A DNA stretch of 64,000 nt from Diplosphaera chodatii (GCA_032358165.1 JAALGY010000053.1:310001-374000), one strand, 5' to 3'; counted from the stretch's first letter, positions 12,502 through 24,468 are shown. The notes: a model not told the origin generated them from the letters alone. Numbers and translations are program-made.

Positions 12502-13380
12502 TCAAAGCTTGGAGTGCGGCTGCGCATCCTTGCGCGTGACCATTGCCTCGATGTTGCCATGTGGCTCACTGGTCGCAATGTACACGTCGTTCTCGAACTT
12601 GCTGGTCACGGGCGTGCACGGCAGGAAGTGGATGTTGGGTAGGTTGAAGAAGATGGAGTCCACCGCTGACACCTTGGCGAGCACCGCCTTGCCCATCTCC
12701 ATGAGTGTGAACTGGACGGACGGCGAGTACACGCCGCCCTTGGGCGGCCCGTAGAAAGCCTCCATGATGCCCGCCTTCACCCCGTTGTACGCCGCATCAT
12801 AGTCCGCAACAAAGCCGCAGTACTTCCAGGTGGAGGTGATGGATGTGGCCACCATGCGCTCCCGCGTGTCGGGCAGCAGCGTGTACTTGTCATGCATGAA
12901 CCCCTCGTAGCCGCTCTGCGTCGTTTTCAGCACCTTCCAGTCCTTCACGCCGCTGATGATCTCGGTTTTGCCGTCCTCGCTGACTGTCACGTAAGTTGTG
13001 CGCGTCTCCGTGCCTGCCAGCGAGTAACCGTGATCATGCGGCTTCCCATTGAGCGTCAGTCGCTGCCATGGCTTTTGCTCCACCCAGATCTTCGCTTTCG
13101 TCACCTCCGCGTATGTGGAGACGAAGTGCTTTCCGAGGGCAATGGCATACTCCTCCGCGCTACACCTTTGGCTGCATTGCTTCGCAACATAGTACACCGT
13201 GTTTTTCTGCGTGTCCGTTGCCACCATGCCCTCGTTGCTGGCGGAGGTGTACGCGTGGGCCATGTTACTCTCCAGCATGCTCTGCACCTGCCATTCCACG
13301 AAGTGATGGGTATCGCCCTCTCGCCAGACGCGGCCCAGCCTGACGCGGCTCTTACCGTGGTGCTGCCACGCCAAAGACAT
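12502..13380 (-). CDS. UOX: urate oxidase (uricase), peroxisomal, intronless
   Basis: Single open frame of 292 residues, the usual length for uricase. It oxidises urate to 5-hydroxyisourate in purine breakdown and nitrogen salvage, in peroxisomes. Visible hallmarks: HGKSRVRLGRVWR near the N-terminus, the threonine/aspartate of the active site in EGMVATDTQKNTVY, FVSTYAEVTKAKIWVE, SGYEGFMHDKYTLLPDTRER with the urate-binding Phe and Arg region, and PSVQFTLMEMG with the substrate-binding Gln. The protein ends HSKL: SKL is a classical type-1 peroxisome import signal. Start at the ATG at 13380 (MSLAWQHHGKSR). It is the only clearly intronless gene in the window, which is odd next to genes with up to 23 exons and could reflect retroposition. 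Divergent from the cyclase gene. Confidence 0.97.
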   Translation of the reverse strand: MSLAWQHHGKSRVRLGRVWREGDTHHFVEWQVQSMLESNMAHAYTSASNEGMVATDTQKNTVYYVAKQCSQRCSAEEYAIALGKHFVSTYAEVTKAKIWVEQKPWQRLTLNGKPHDHGYSLAGTETRTTYVTVSEDGKTEIISGVKDWKVLKTTQSGYEGFMHDKYTLLPDTRERMVATSITSTWKYCGFVADYDAAYNGVKAGIMEAFYGPPKGGVYSPSVQFTLMEMGKAVLAKVSAVDSIFFNLPNIHFLPCTPVTSKFENDVYIATSEPHGNIEAMVTRKDAQPHSKL

Positions 13381-13721
13381 GATCGCCAGTAATCGAGGCT
13401 TCCTTCAGCCTACATCCATCGATATGTGCACGACGCGCAACGCTGGAATGTGAGCAGCTCCAACACTTCCTCCAACTTTCAGCTGCAAATAGTTTAGTCA
13501 TTGCCAGTTCATTTCGCCTCCGGGATCCTTCAGCTGGCTCTGATGCTCTCTCTAGCGTTCGGAAGGAAGAAGAATCTACCAAATCCGTTTCAGCTATCTG
13601 CAAGCTCACACATAGCTGGTCAGGTTGCTCGGCGGTGCGCAAGCCAACAAATGCATACGTGATGTAGGTAGGCTCTGTCAACTGAATTGGTGGCCTGGGC
13701 AAGCCACAGCATTGTCGCACA
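13381..13721. promoter_or_regulatory. divergent upstream region between uricase and cycloartenol synthase
   Basis: 341 bases between two divergent start codons; presumably carries both promoters. No specific element recognised. Confidence 0.4.
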
Positions 13722-16700
13722 ATGTGGCGGTGCGCCATCGCGGACGAGGCACCAGAGCATCCGTACGTCCGCACGCTCAATGGTCACCAGGGACGAGCGC
13801 ATTGGCTCTTCGATGCGGACGCCGGCAGCAAGCAGGAGCGCGCTGAGATCGAGCGCCTGCGGGACGAGTTTGCTGCCAACCGGGATGCCCAAAAGCACTC
13901 CAGCGACCTGCTCTACCGCCGCAGCTGCGCTGGACGGCGCAAAGCCCGCACGCTGCCACGCGTCCGAGGCGCAAAGCTGCCAGCGGATGCTGCGGTGACA
14001 GATGCCGATGTGCGGGATGCTCTGAAGGCCGCCACCGCCTACTTCACCACCTTGCAGGTACATTGTGGTGGTAAGGAGTACTCTCATGTTGTATCGGGTG
14101 ACAAATCATCCCTTGGGGCTCCTGTGAAGTGCATGTCACGCCGACTGACATGCATTCTTGGCGCGGACTTCATCAATATGTACGCTCCGCAGGCGGATGA
14201 CGGGCATTGGCCAGGCGACTACGGGGGCCCCATGTTCCTCATGCCGGGCATGATCATCACGCTGCACACGACCGGCGCCCTGAAGACGGTGCTGTCGCCG
14301 GCGCACATCGCCGAGATGATCCGCTACCTGGTCAACCACCAGAACAGCGACGGCGGCTATGGCCTGCACATCGAGGGCCACTCCACCATGTTCGGCACTG
14401 CCCTCAGGTGGGGTGTGCGGCTTGACGCTGCTGCAGGGTGCACGGAAGAGAGCTTTGGGGCACAGCATCGCCACCCTGCAGCACACCAGATGCCAGGTCC
14501 ATCGTAGTGTCTAGCCTTGGGATCCAAGTCGGGGACTATGCAATGGCCAGCTGCAGCTGAGGTGCTGTCGGTGCTGATCTGCGCCACCGTCTGCCTGCAG
14601 CTATGTCAGCCTCCGGATACTGAAGATGGATGCCGACCATGAGGTGTGCCAGAAGGCGCGCGCATGGGTGAGCCTTCCAACCGTGATAGCAGTACTTGTC
14701 AACAACGGGACCTGTTTCTCAGAGAGTTCTACTCTGCACCTGACATGTGTGTAGCAGGGTCGTGAACTGCAGCGGAGCGTGCGCACACATGTGCGCTCGC
14801 CGACTGCATGCGATAGGCTACACACTAAGCAGGTGCTGCCCACACTGGGTATACCCATGCACATCTGCATACACCTGCATGCTCAGTGCCTGCTGCGCGC
14901 TGCCGCGCAGATCCACGAGTATGGCGGCGCCACGTACATCACCTCCTGGGGCAAGTTCTGGCTCAGCGTGCTGGGCGTGTACGAGTGGCAGGGGCAGAAC
15001 CCGCTGAACCCGGAGATGTGGCTGCTGCCCTACTCGGGGTGGACGGGTGTGGGGTGGGTGCACCCCGGCCGCTTCTGGTGCCACTGCCGCATGGTGAGCG
15101 GTTTGGTGGAACAAAGCAACCTGGTGCAGCATGGCATGCCGGATCTTGTCTTCCTGTAGAAACGACATCTGGAATGATACAAGCACACCTTTGGCGGTTC
15201 ACAGAGACTTGGCCGCCTTGTGCAGCTATCCTGCACTATCATGACCTGGAGCCAAGCTGGAGTCATGCATGTGTATGTACATGACAGGTGTATCTGCCAA
15301 TGAGCTACGTTTGGGGCGTGCGGGGCACCGCAAAGCACACGCCACTCACAGATGCGCTGCGGCAGGAGCTGTATGTGGCGCCCTACGACAGCATAGACTG
15401 GGACTCAGCGCGCAACCAGTGCGCCAAGCCCGACCTGTACTACCCGCACCCCAAAGTCCAGGTGCCGCCAGAAGCATGTGCATGGCCTGAGCTGCGTCAC
15501 ACCTGTACGAAGCTGACGCTGCCATCACACTGCGCGACTCACCAATTATCCCTGACAATCCGTGACCTGCTGTGCTCTCGCCCCTAGGACTTCATCTGGT
15601 GGACGCTGTCTCGGCTGGAGCCCTGGATACAGGGCAGCCGGCTGCGCAAGGCAGCACTGGAGGAGGTCATGCGCCTGGTGCACTACGAGGTGAGGGCTTC
15701 TGCAGACTCGTTGCAGACGTATGATACATACTTACCAGCAGCTCTGGCGATTTGACGCAGAGCTGCAGCAATTGGCACAAATAGAAGACCAGTGCTGTTG
15801 GCAACAGGCATCTGCACAGCACTGACGTGTGGCGCACCCATGCCAGGACGAGAACACGCGGTACATCTGCATTGGGCCCGTCAACAAGGTCATCAACACG
15901 CTGGCCTGCTGGCTGGAGGACCCCGACGGCGAGCCCTTCAAGCGGTGCGCCTGCCGGACAGTCTCCATCTTGACAGTGACACACAGACTCCTATATCTAT
16001 GCTGACGCAGTGCATGTTGAGTGAAGGCCTGTGTGAAGCCGACAGGAGGACTTGGCGTCACCGTGTGGACTCCCCACATGCAGGCACCTTGCACGCATGC
16101 CAGACTACCTGTGGCTGGCAGAGGACGGCATGAAGATGCAGGTGGGTTTGCGTCATCTACGTGTTCATGTGAAGCTGAGACCCACTATCAATGTTCCTGA
16201 CCTGGCCACTCAGCAGGATCATCAGCATGCTGATCCTTACTCTCAGATAAACCGAAGTATACGAGCACATGGCGCCCTTGTCACCACGGCAGTCCGTTGC
16301 TTGCTTTCCATGCAGGGGTACAACGGCAGCCAGCTGTGGGACACCGCGTTTGCGGTGCAGGCACTCGCAGCAACACAGCTCGACGACCAGCTGGGCGACA
16401 GCCTCGCAAAGGCGGGGTCCTTCATCGAGGCCACACAGGTACACTGTCGCGTTCCCTGATACCAAAGCCTGCTGATGGGGCCAGTATGCGACAACCGCTG
16501 TGCCGCTGCAATTGGGTGCCAAAATCTAGGACTTTCCTCTGTGCCTTGCGCACTGTGCGCTGTCTTTTCTCTGTTTGTAAGCTGCATTGTCTAGGCACAG
16601 TGCAACACAGTAGTGTGCCGCGACCTGGAGCCTGAGCCAGTACTGTGCTGGGCTGCAGGCGCGGGAGGATGTGCCGGGGCCGCTGAGCCGGTGGTACCGC

Positions 16701-18774
16701 CACATCAGCAAGGGTGCCTGGCCCTTCAGCACGCGCGACCACGGCTGGCCCATCTCCGACTGCACCTCGGAAGGTGCGTGCTGCTGGGGTTATCGAACAA
16801 AATGGGTTGATCAAATATACACATGGCTGGAGCTTTCCTACTATGAGCTGATCACTGATGGTCAGACATCATGGTCCACCCAGCGGTTCTGTGGATCTTT
16901 CTTCTGGATCTATCTCGTTGTGGACAGCATCTGACGTGTGCAGGCCTGAAGGCAGCACTGACACTGGCAGAGCTCGAGCCGAAGCTGGGCGGGCAGCCGC
17001 TGCCGGCGGAGCGGCTGTATGATGCCATCAACGTCGTCCTGTCGTATCAGAACCACGACGGCGGCTGGGCCACCTACGAGAACACGCGCTCCTTCCATGC
17101 GCTTGAGGTGCAAGTCCACCTCTACCGTTCATGGGTCTCTGCTGCTGCACCACTTCCAGCATGCAGCCCGCATGCAGACAGGACCCACACAGTCAACTTG
17201 GATCGGCCAACCACCGATGGGTGTGTTGCTGGCTTGCAGATTCTGAACCCAGCAGAGACGTTTGGCGACATCATCGTGGACTACTCGTATGTGGAGTGCT
17301 CCTCCGCATGCATCACAGCGCTTGCAGCGTTTGCTGCCAAGTATGTGGGTACGTGGTTCAGTGTCCACATGCCCACAAGCATTCTGCATGCAGAGTAGTG
17401 AGATGTACAGGAGATAATGCCTCAGTGCCAGCATGCATACCTTATCAAGCTGTTGGCAGGGCTTCCACCCTGACCATGCTGAAAGCTGCAAGGAGGCTAT
17501 AACCAGATGCAGCTGCTACAGCATCCTTGAAAGGTACTAATGTCTCGATCTGTCCCCGCTGCAGGCCACAGGGTTGAAGAGGTGTCGCGCTCGCTGCAGC
17601 TGGGGCGGGACTACATCATCTCCATCCAGCGCCCCGACGGCAGCTGGTACGGCTCCTGGGGCGTGTGCTTCACCTACGGCACCTGGTTCGGCGTGGAGGC
17701 CCTCGCGGCGGCGCCCCCCTGCCCCGAATCTCAGCAGGTGAACATGATAGGGTATGGTCTTGCTGGTGTGTGGGCACTGCAGCTTGGCTGTTCACAATCA
17801 CCGGACTTCGAGAAGCGTTTGGCCATACCCATGGCTGATGCATAACTGTTTGGGTGCTGTTGGGCCCATCGCTTGCCACTGACAGGCATGCAAAGGGAAT
17901 CATGAGTGCGATCCTGTGCGGCTGCAGGCCATTGCAAAAGCGTGCGAGTTCCTGCTGGGGGTGCAGCGCACAGATGGCGGCTGGGCTGAGAGCTACCTGT
18001 CATGTCAGGACAAGGTAACACCGTTTTGAGTTGCCCCAAGCTCACCCACACAGCTGGTGGGAACTGCAGCGAACACTAGCCTACAAGCTGCATGACATCT
18101 GCGTCACCTTTCATGGTCGTCGCAGGTGTACTCGCAGCTGGAGGGGGACACCAGCCATGTGGTCAACACCGCATGGGCGCTGCTCACACTTGTGCGCGGC
18201 GGCTGCAGCGACACAGGGGTGGGCTGCCTGGCACCTGCGGTGCTCTCAGAACCAACATCTCATGTTATCACTGTCAGCAGCACACAGTCACAGAGCGACT
18301 GGAACAAGGGTTTCGAACTGTTTTATTTGTAGCTTGCAGGCCTGCTGCATCGGGACGTGGACATGATGTTCAATCAAATGTGTGACACCCGCAGGCAATG
18401 GCAGCAGCAGCGAGGTGTCTGATGCGGCAGCAGGAGGCAGATGGCGACTGGCCGCAGCAGCACATCAGCGGCGTCTTCAACCGCAACTGCATGATTACCT
18501 ATGCCAACTACAGGTAATGTACCAAAGCACCTCATCGGTTGCTCCTGGCACTGCTGTGGACCTTATGAAACAAACCCGAAAGCTGTGGACATCTGTCTGA
18601 AGCGTGTACATGACCTGGTCTGCGATGGTCCTCAGCATCGACTGACTGCATGCACCTGACTGCATGCACCTGAAGCGATTTGTGCCTGGATGCAGGAACA
18701 TCTTTCCGATCTGGGCACTCGCTGAGTACCGCTCGCATGTGCTGGGCCACAACGACACAGGCTCGCAGCAGTAG
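13722..18774 (+). CDS. CAS1: oxidosqualene cyclase, cycloartenol-synthase type
   Basis: Cyclises 2,3-oxidosqualene to the first sterol, in ER/lipid-droplet membranes. Eighteen in-phase exons: 13722-14057, 14193-14407, 14601-14667, 14911-15093, 15288-15461, 15588-15689, 15847-15944, 16084-16141, 16316-16438, 16659-16773, 16944-17107, 17240-17348, 17565-17737, 17928-18014, 18126-18218, 18333-18356, 18395-18513, 18696-18774; about 772 residues against ~757 usual. Seen: [22 protein letters not shown], several QW motifs ([18 protein letters not shown]), and the catalytic [12 protein letters not shown]. Tyr in [13 protein letters not shown] and His/Ile in DHGWPISDC match residues reported to direct cycloartenol rather than lanosterol formation. 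Exon 16 is only 24 bases; its acceptor was chosen because the nearer TGCAG breaks phase. Residues around [14 protein letters not shown] differ from the usual run. Part of this gene was duplicated at 21665. Confidence 0.95.
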
Positions 18775-19059
18775 TGATGCTATACAAATTTTGATGCTGT
18801 GGCAAGCCGCGACTGCCAATGCGCCAGGTAGCTGACCAGCGTGCCAGATCAACTTTTTTGTAACCTGGTGTTTGGTGCTGCCATGTATGAGAGATTGGAC
18901 ATGATTCTGGTCAACCATTCAATTTGCAAACAGTTGGGTTGGCACACTCACATGTGAGCAATGTCAGCACCGTGAAACAGATTAGAGCATATTGCAAACA
19001 TTCTCACTGTACACAAACAAACTTGTGCCACACAAATCTGTGTACCCCTCAACACACGG

Positions 19060-20618
19060 TCACCAGTCGTCGGTGGACCAGCGGCTTGATGGTGAGAAGT
19101 CCCCCAAACTGTCGATGTTAGTGACATGCTCAGGTGCTGGCTGCACAACACAGCGGCCATGCATCCGCCGCCGCAACATGGCAGCGCAGAATGCCCCCTC
19201 CCCAGACGCCGCAAACTCCAGGCCTAGCGCCTTCAGCCGGGGCAGGCGCTCTATTGCCTCCGCGCACTCCCGTGTGAGGACAGGCACGCCGTGCAGGATT
19301 ACCTCCGTCAGGCCATCAGCGCCTCCCAGCGGGTTTTCCATCAGAGCGGCCTTCAGCTCATCGCTGCACTGTGCATCACTGACACCCAGTTCAGGCATAC
19401 CATCCAGCCCGCTTATGGTCAGCGCCCGCAGTGCTGGTAGCCTGCGCAGGTCTGGCATCATGTCCAGTCCTGGCAGCTGCACGAGCACAAGCCGGCTGAG
19501 GGACAGCAGCTGCCGCATTTCCCACGGCAGGCGGTCCATGAACAAGTTGCATGTGTGGATCCGCAGCGTATGCAGCTGCTGCAAGCGTGCAGCTGTGCCG
19601 TATGAGAAGAAGGCGTCTGGCCAAATATCGACGAGCCGTAGGGTGCGCAGCCTGCTGAGCTGGCTCTCCTGACCCGCGGCATACTCCTCGTCGTTCCATG
19701 GCGACAGTTTAGCCTGGGCTGAGCTTGACATGTGCAGCTGGCGCAGCGCCGCCAGGCTGTGCACGAGTGCGATGTCGTCCGGGTGCGCCACGCAGATGTC
19801 CAGCGCTGTCAGCCGCTGAACCAGCTCGCTTTGCGCTACTCGCGTGAGCATGTTGACTGGCGCATGCGGTGCAGAAAGGTCGTAGCACAGCCGCAGGCGG
19901 ATTGCTGTGCCTGACGTTGATGCCACGAGCGCATGCCACATGGTGGGCGGGCCGTCGGCATCGTTGTGCATGTAGCACAGTGTGCTGATCCCTTCGAGTG
20001 AATGCAGGGACGGATGTGTCAGCATACCCGTCACATCTGCGCAGGATGCTGGCCGTTCTTGGACTCAGATGCTATTCGCATAGCACACACATTGAGCACT
20101 ATGACAACTGACCTTTCAGCCGTTGCTGCACCCATGTGCACACCCGCAACACGTCCATGTTGGTGTCGCCCTTGAGCGATGACAGCTCAACCCTGCCCCA
20201 AGCCTTTGTGTCCACGGGGTTCGCAAGCATGTTGTGAAAGCGCCGGCAGGTCTCTTGCATTCTCTGCACGGCAATGCACCAGCAAATTTTAGCTGCTGTG
20301 CAATGGCGTCCCAAGCTCAATGCGCGCTGACTCAACGCAACACTCAGGCCGCAACACAAGGTCGCCTGCTGATGAGCTGCTAGCTGTTGGCCACTCGGTG
20401 CTGATGAGGATCAGCTGGCGAGTGGTAACGAACAGCCAGGTGTATGCACATGATCGCTATGCTTGAGTTGTCATGGCGCCTCGAAATCATCGCTTGCCGG
20501 GCGCCTCGATAGCAGCACATGCCTGGCTACTGTAATTGCGGCAGAATCCCACCAGCTTGGCAGGGAAGTCGAGGTAGCCGACAATGTGCGCCCAAATGTC
20601 GTCGGTAGCGAGTTCCAT
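19060..20618 (-). CDS. F-box-like leucine-rich-repeat protein, copy A
   Basis: Three in-phase exons: 20553-20618, 20113-20263, 19060-20036; 397 residues. Exon 1 encodes a truncated F-box-like start, ATDDIWAHIVGYLDFPAKL; exon 2 continues RMQETCRRFHNML, the second half of an F-box; exon 3 holds a run of leucine-rich repeats (for example LSRLVLVQLPGLDMM, LPALRALTISGLDGMPEL, RLPRLKALGLEF). F-box/LRR proteins usually select substrates for SCF ubiquitin ligases; no target can be named. Compared with copy B (22787-24468), exon 1 lacks one base just before the DDIWAHIV codons, so the reading frame entering the F-box differs and I use a new ATG at 20618 (MELATDD). If that ATG is not used, copy A would be frameshifted. 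Convergent with the cyclase gene. Confidence 0.7.
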
Positions 20619-21664
20619 TCTCCTGGGTTCCTCATCTGTCTATAATCTGGACAGTGCTGCATGCACGATGCTGTGTGTCCGCTGGTGACCTTGCCTCCAG
20701 TTGGAGAACCGCTCTGCGGTCGCGCGTCAACATCAGTCATCGATGGTGGTGATATCACCACCTCGACTACTGTGCCGCTGTATGTATGCGCACGATCCAG
20801 CAAAACTCATCAGCTCAGCCAAGGATGATCGGAGGCACGAGGTAGTGATGATTGTGCACGATGCTCAAGGCCGCCCCAGCAATATGAGCACTGTGTGCGC
20901 TCAATTGAACAAGCACCCAGGCGCATTCGAGCAAACGTGCCTTAGGACTCTTGTAAGAAGAGTGGACCCCGCTGCGGGCAATCACTGCGCCAAATATTCC
21001 GCCTGCTTTAGATTCTAGCTAGGTTCTATGATGTGGACGTGACACGCTGTTTTGGCTTTGGGGTTCATTGTGCAATAATCGGCCATGCACCCTGCACTGA
21101 GGTGACTTATGATCTGTCTCTGCCAACGGTCCAGTCCTGATGACCGTGCGGAACGCAGTAAAGGCGATTACAGCCGATGCGTGGACAACAGCACCCCCGC
21201 TCAGCAGCCTGGCAGCATCGCACATGCTGTTGGATGCGTGAATGATGCATTATCAACGACTGCACTGCTTCGTGTGTGCTACAGGACGGTTTGGTATTCG
21301 CATGAGGTTTGTGCCCAAGTCTTGCTAATCAAGCGCGAGTCTGAGCGGCAGCCAGCCCGCATTCAGCAGTACATTCGCCCAGCAGTCAGCACACTTCGAT
21401 TTCTGCCGCTGATCTGTACCAGGACCCCCGAGTGTCACACTACGTGAAAAAGGATTGCTGGGGTGCATGAAACTGAAGGACTGCACAGAGTATGCCGCCT
21501 CCGACAGCCTCATCAGCTCCGTCCAATGCTGTGCCATAGCATGTGCCGCAGCACACGGTACAGCAGGCGCGGCATGAATAGGTTAGAGCTTGCACAGTGC
21601 ATGCCTGCTAGCACTGCGCCTGGACCAGCAGAAGCAATTAGGCCACTGCGCCAGCAGGCGTCGT
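20619..21664. other. upstream flank of copy A, ending in a remnant of the glycosidase last exon
   Basis: About 1 kb with no convincing gene. It aligns in patches with 24469-25221 (for example gtggac-ccgctgc near 20962 and 24559, and the CctccG...cagcatcagctccgtcca runs near 21500 and 25070). The last ~25 bases (gccactgc-ccagcaggcgtcgt, 21640-21664) match the 3' end of the family 1 glycosidase coding exon, marking the duplication junction. Confidence 0.6.
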
Positions 21665-22351
21665 CAGACTACCTGTGGCTGGCAGAGGACGGCATGAAGA
21701 TGCAGGTGGGTCTGTCATCTACGCCTTCATGTGAACCTGAGATCTGCTGTAAATGTTCCTGACCTGGCCACTCAGCAGGAGCATCAGCATGCTGATCCTT
21801 ACTCTCGGACAAACCGAAGTATACGAGCACATGGCTCTCTTGTCACCACGGCAGTCCGTTGCTTGCTTTCTATGCAGGGGTACAACGGCAGCCACCTGTG
21901 GGACACCGCGTTTGCGGTGCAGGCGCTCGCGGCGACGCAGCTCGACGACCAGCTGGGCGACCGCATCTATCGCAAGGGCGGGGTCCTTCATCGAGGCCAC
22001 CCAGGTGTGCTTTGTAATCACTGGCGCTGCTGGAGCCTGCTGCTGCTCCTGGGGCCAGGAAAGCGTCGACTGCTGCACCGCTGCATTGGCCTCCAACCGC
22101 TGGGGCCCCTCGCTTGCCCTGCGCACAGTATACTGGCTGTCTCTTGGCATGCTCTAATCTACAGCGATCGAGCACATTGTCACCAGAGTGCTGCAGCCTG
22201 CGGCGGGAGCTGGTGTCTGTGCTGGGCTGCAGGCGCGGGAGGATGTGCCGGGGCCGCTGAGCCGGTGGTACCGCCACATCAGCAAGGGTGCCTGGCCCTT
22301 CAGCATGCGCGACCACGGCTGGCCCATCTCCGACTGCACCTCGGAGGGTGC
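21665..22351 (+). pseudogene. cycloartenol synthase fragment (copies of exons 8-10), pseudogene
   Basis: Begins inside the equivalent of cyclase exon 8 ([13 protein letters not shown], 21665-21704), retains the intron, then exon 9 ([15 protein letters not shown], from about 21880) and, after a second diverged intron, exon 10 ([20 protein letters not shown] and [13 protein letters not shown], ending near 22349). Exon 9 has four extra bases relative to the intact gene (gaccgcatctatcgc against gacagcctcgc), which breaks the frame before the next exon. Exons 1-7 and 11-18 are absent. The intron between exons 8 and 9 is still highly similar to the parent, so the copy is recent. Confidence 0.9.
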
Positions 22352-22786
22352 GTCCTGCTTCAAGCAGAACTGCCTTTTCCCCGGCACACCACGCGCCCTG
22401 TCACTCATCTGTCCAAGCCTTGCCACTGACTACTGCCGTCCGTGTGCTGACTCCAACCACAACTCAAGCAGATGACAACATTAAGCGGTCTTCAACAGCG
22501 CCGCCAGAAAATGTGGGCAGGGTTGAGGCCGCCAGGTAGCTGATGACCAGCGTGCCAGATCAACATTTTTGCAACCTAGTGTTTGGTGCTTCCATGTATG
22601 AGACATTGAACATGATTTTGGACATTCAGTCAGCTTGCAAACAGCTGGGTTGGGCACACTCACATTTGAGCAATGTAAGCACTTGCCAATCACTATAAAA
22701 CAGATTACAGCATATCGAAAGCATCAGGCTTGACTGTACCGAAACTTGTGCCACACAAATCTGTGTACCCCTTGACACATGTACAA
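22352..22786. other. deletion junction and copied cyclase 3' flank
   Basis: No gene. 22352-22526 has no match seen in the window; 22527 onward matches the 3' flank of the intact cyclase (18820 onward), including the repeated cacactcacat and ccacacaaatctgtgtacccct runs. Confidence 0.6.
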
Positions 22787-24468
22787 TCACCAGTCGTCGG
22801 TGGACCAGTGGCTCAACGGTGAGAAACGCCCTGCACTGTCAATGTTGTTGATATGCGCAGGTGCTGGCTGCACAACACAGCGGCCATGCATCCGCTGCTG
22901 CAACATGGCAGCCCAGAATGCCCCCTCCTCAGACACCGCAAAATCCAGGCCCAATGCCTGTAGATGGGGCAGGCGCTCGATTGCCTCTGCACACTCCCGT
23001 GTGAGGACAGGCATGCCGAACAGGATTGCCTCCGTCAAATCCTTGGTGCCTCCGAGCGGGTTCAACCTCAGTGCAGCCTTCAGCTCAGCGCTGCAGTCTG
23101 CTTCACTGGCACCCAGTGTGGGCATCTCCATCAACCCGCACATGGTCAGCGCCCGTAGTGCTGGCAGCCTGCGCAGGTCTGGCATGCTAACCAGTGGCAT
23201 GTGCACAAGCACCAGCCGGCTGAGGGATGGCAGCCGCAGAACTTCTGACGGGAGGGCACCAGCCACAAGGCTGCATCTGTGCAGGCGCAGCGCGTCTAGC
23301 TGTTGCAGGCGGGCGGCTGTGCCAGGGAGGAAGAAGGCATCTGGGAGCATGCCTGCCAGCTGCAGGGTGCGCAGCCTGGTGAGGTGACTGTGGCGGCCTG
23401 CGTCGTAAGCATCGCTGTCCCACGGCTGCAGGTCACTCTCGCATGAGCACGTCATCTGCAGCTGGCGCAGCGCTGCCAGGCTGTGCACGACTGCAATGTC
23501 GTCCATGTGCGCCAGTCAGATGTCTAGCGCTGTCAGCCGTTGGATCAGCTCATGCCGTCCGGCCGGTACAAGCAGCTGGCATGGTGCGCAATTTCGCTTG
23601 AAAGGATCGCTGCGCAGCCGCAGGCGGATCGTTGTGCCCGATGTCATTCCCACAAGTGCATGCCACATGACCGGCAGACCATTGGCATCCACATGGGTGT
23701 AGCAGAGCGCGCTGATGCCTGCAGCATATACAGTGCAGCGTGCTTTGTGAGCAGACCTACAGCAGAACTTGCATCTGACATGTCACTTCCCTGGATGCAA
23801 ACGTTCACCTCCGTCATTGCATACTTGTCCAGTAGCATGAGTACTGACCTTTCAGCCGCCGCTGTATCCATGCGCATACCCGCGATATATCCACATTGGT
23901 GTCAGCCTTGAGCGCAGGCAATTCAACCCTGCCCCATATCGTCATGGACATAGGGTTTGCGAGCAGGCTGTGAAGCCGCCGGCAGGTCTGTTGCATCCTC
24001 TGCACCGTTATCCACCAACAGACATCAGCGGCTGGGCAAAGGCGTCCTACAAGCTCATATACGATGCCTCCGTCATGGCATAACCTATGGTCGCCACTCG
24101 CTTGATGCTGGATCTCTGCTGGGCAGGTCGGTGCTGTCAACATTTGCTATGCAGGATCCTCTATGTATGCGCCTCGAGAGCATCAGTCGCCCTGTTGCAG
24201 TAGCTGGCCTCACCAGCTTGGCAGGAAAGTCGAGGTAGCCGACGATGTGCGCCCATATGTCGTCTGGTAACGAGTCCCATGTGAGTGAGTGCTGCATGCA
24301 CGACTCCGTGTTGCGTCCGCTGATGGCATCGCTTATTGCATGCTGGAGAACTGCTGTCAGGTTGTCACCAGCAGGTCGACCATGCTGCTGTTCACGAGCA
24401 AGATCAAGCAGCAGTTGCGAAATAATGTGTACAATCGATGTGCAGACCCGCCTCAGCAGTGTTAGCAT
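22787..24468 (-). pseudogene. F-box/leucine-rich-repeat protein, copy B, with in-frame stop
   Basis: Duplicate of the gene at 19060-20618. Exon 1, 24214-24468, has an intact F-box start with a longer leader from ATG 24468 (MLTLLRRVCTS ... WDSLPDDIWAHIVGYLDF); exon 2 is 23849-23999 (RMQQTCRRLHSLL); exon 3 is about 22787-23718. In exon 3 the codon for Cys in copy A (LTALDICVAH) is TGA here (23516-23518), giving LTALDI-stop. The frame stays open for 240 residues below the stop (LSRLVLVHMPLVSMPDL, LPHLQALGLDF), so the damage looks recent. The exon 3 acceptor also appears to have moved. It could still make a short F-box-only protein; otherwise it is a decaying paralogue. Confidence 0.75.

Larger units (their letters stand above)
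16101..21664. repeat. tandem duplication, unit A (proximal copy)
   Basis: The 5.56-kb stretch from cyclase exon 8 (starting cagactacctg at 16101) to tcgt at 21664 recurs, shortened, as unit B at 21665-25221. Shared blocks include cyclase exons 8-10 with their introns, the cyclase 3' flank (from about 18820), the whole F-box/leucine-rich gene, and the flank ending in ccagcaggcgtcgt. Homology was judged by eye from long identical runs. Confidence 0.85.

Noticed and set aside
18338..18340. TGCAG acceptor before GCCTGCTGCATCGG in the cyclase
   Set aside because: Puts the frame into a stop within eight codons when joined to the only phase-consistent upstream exon end.
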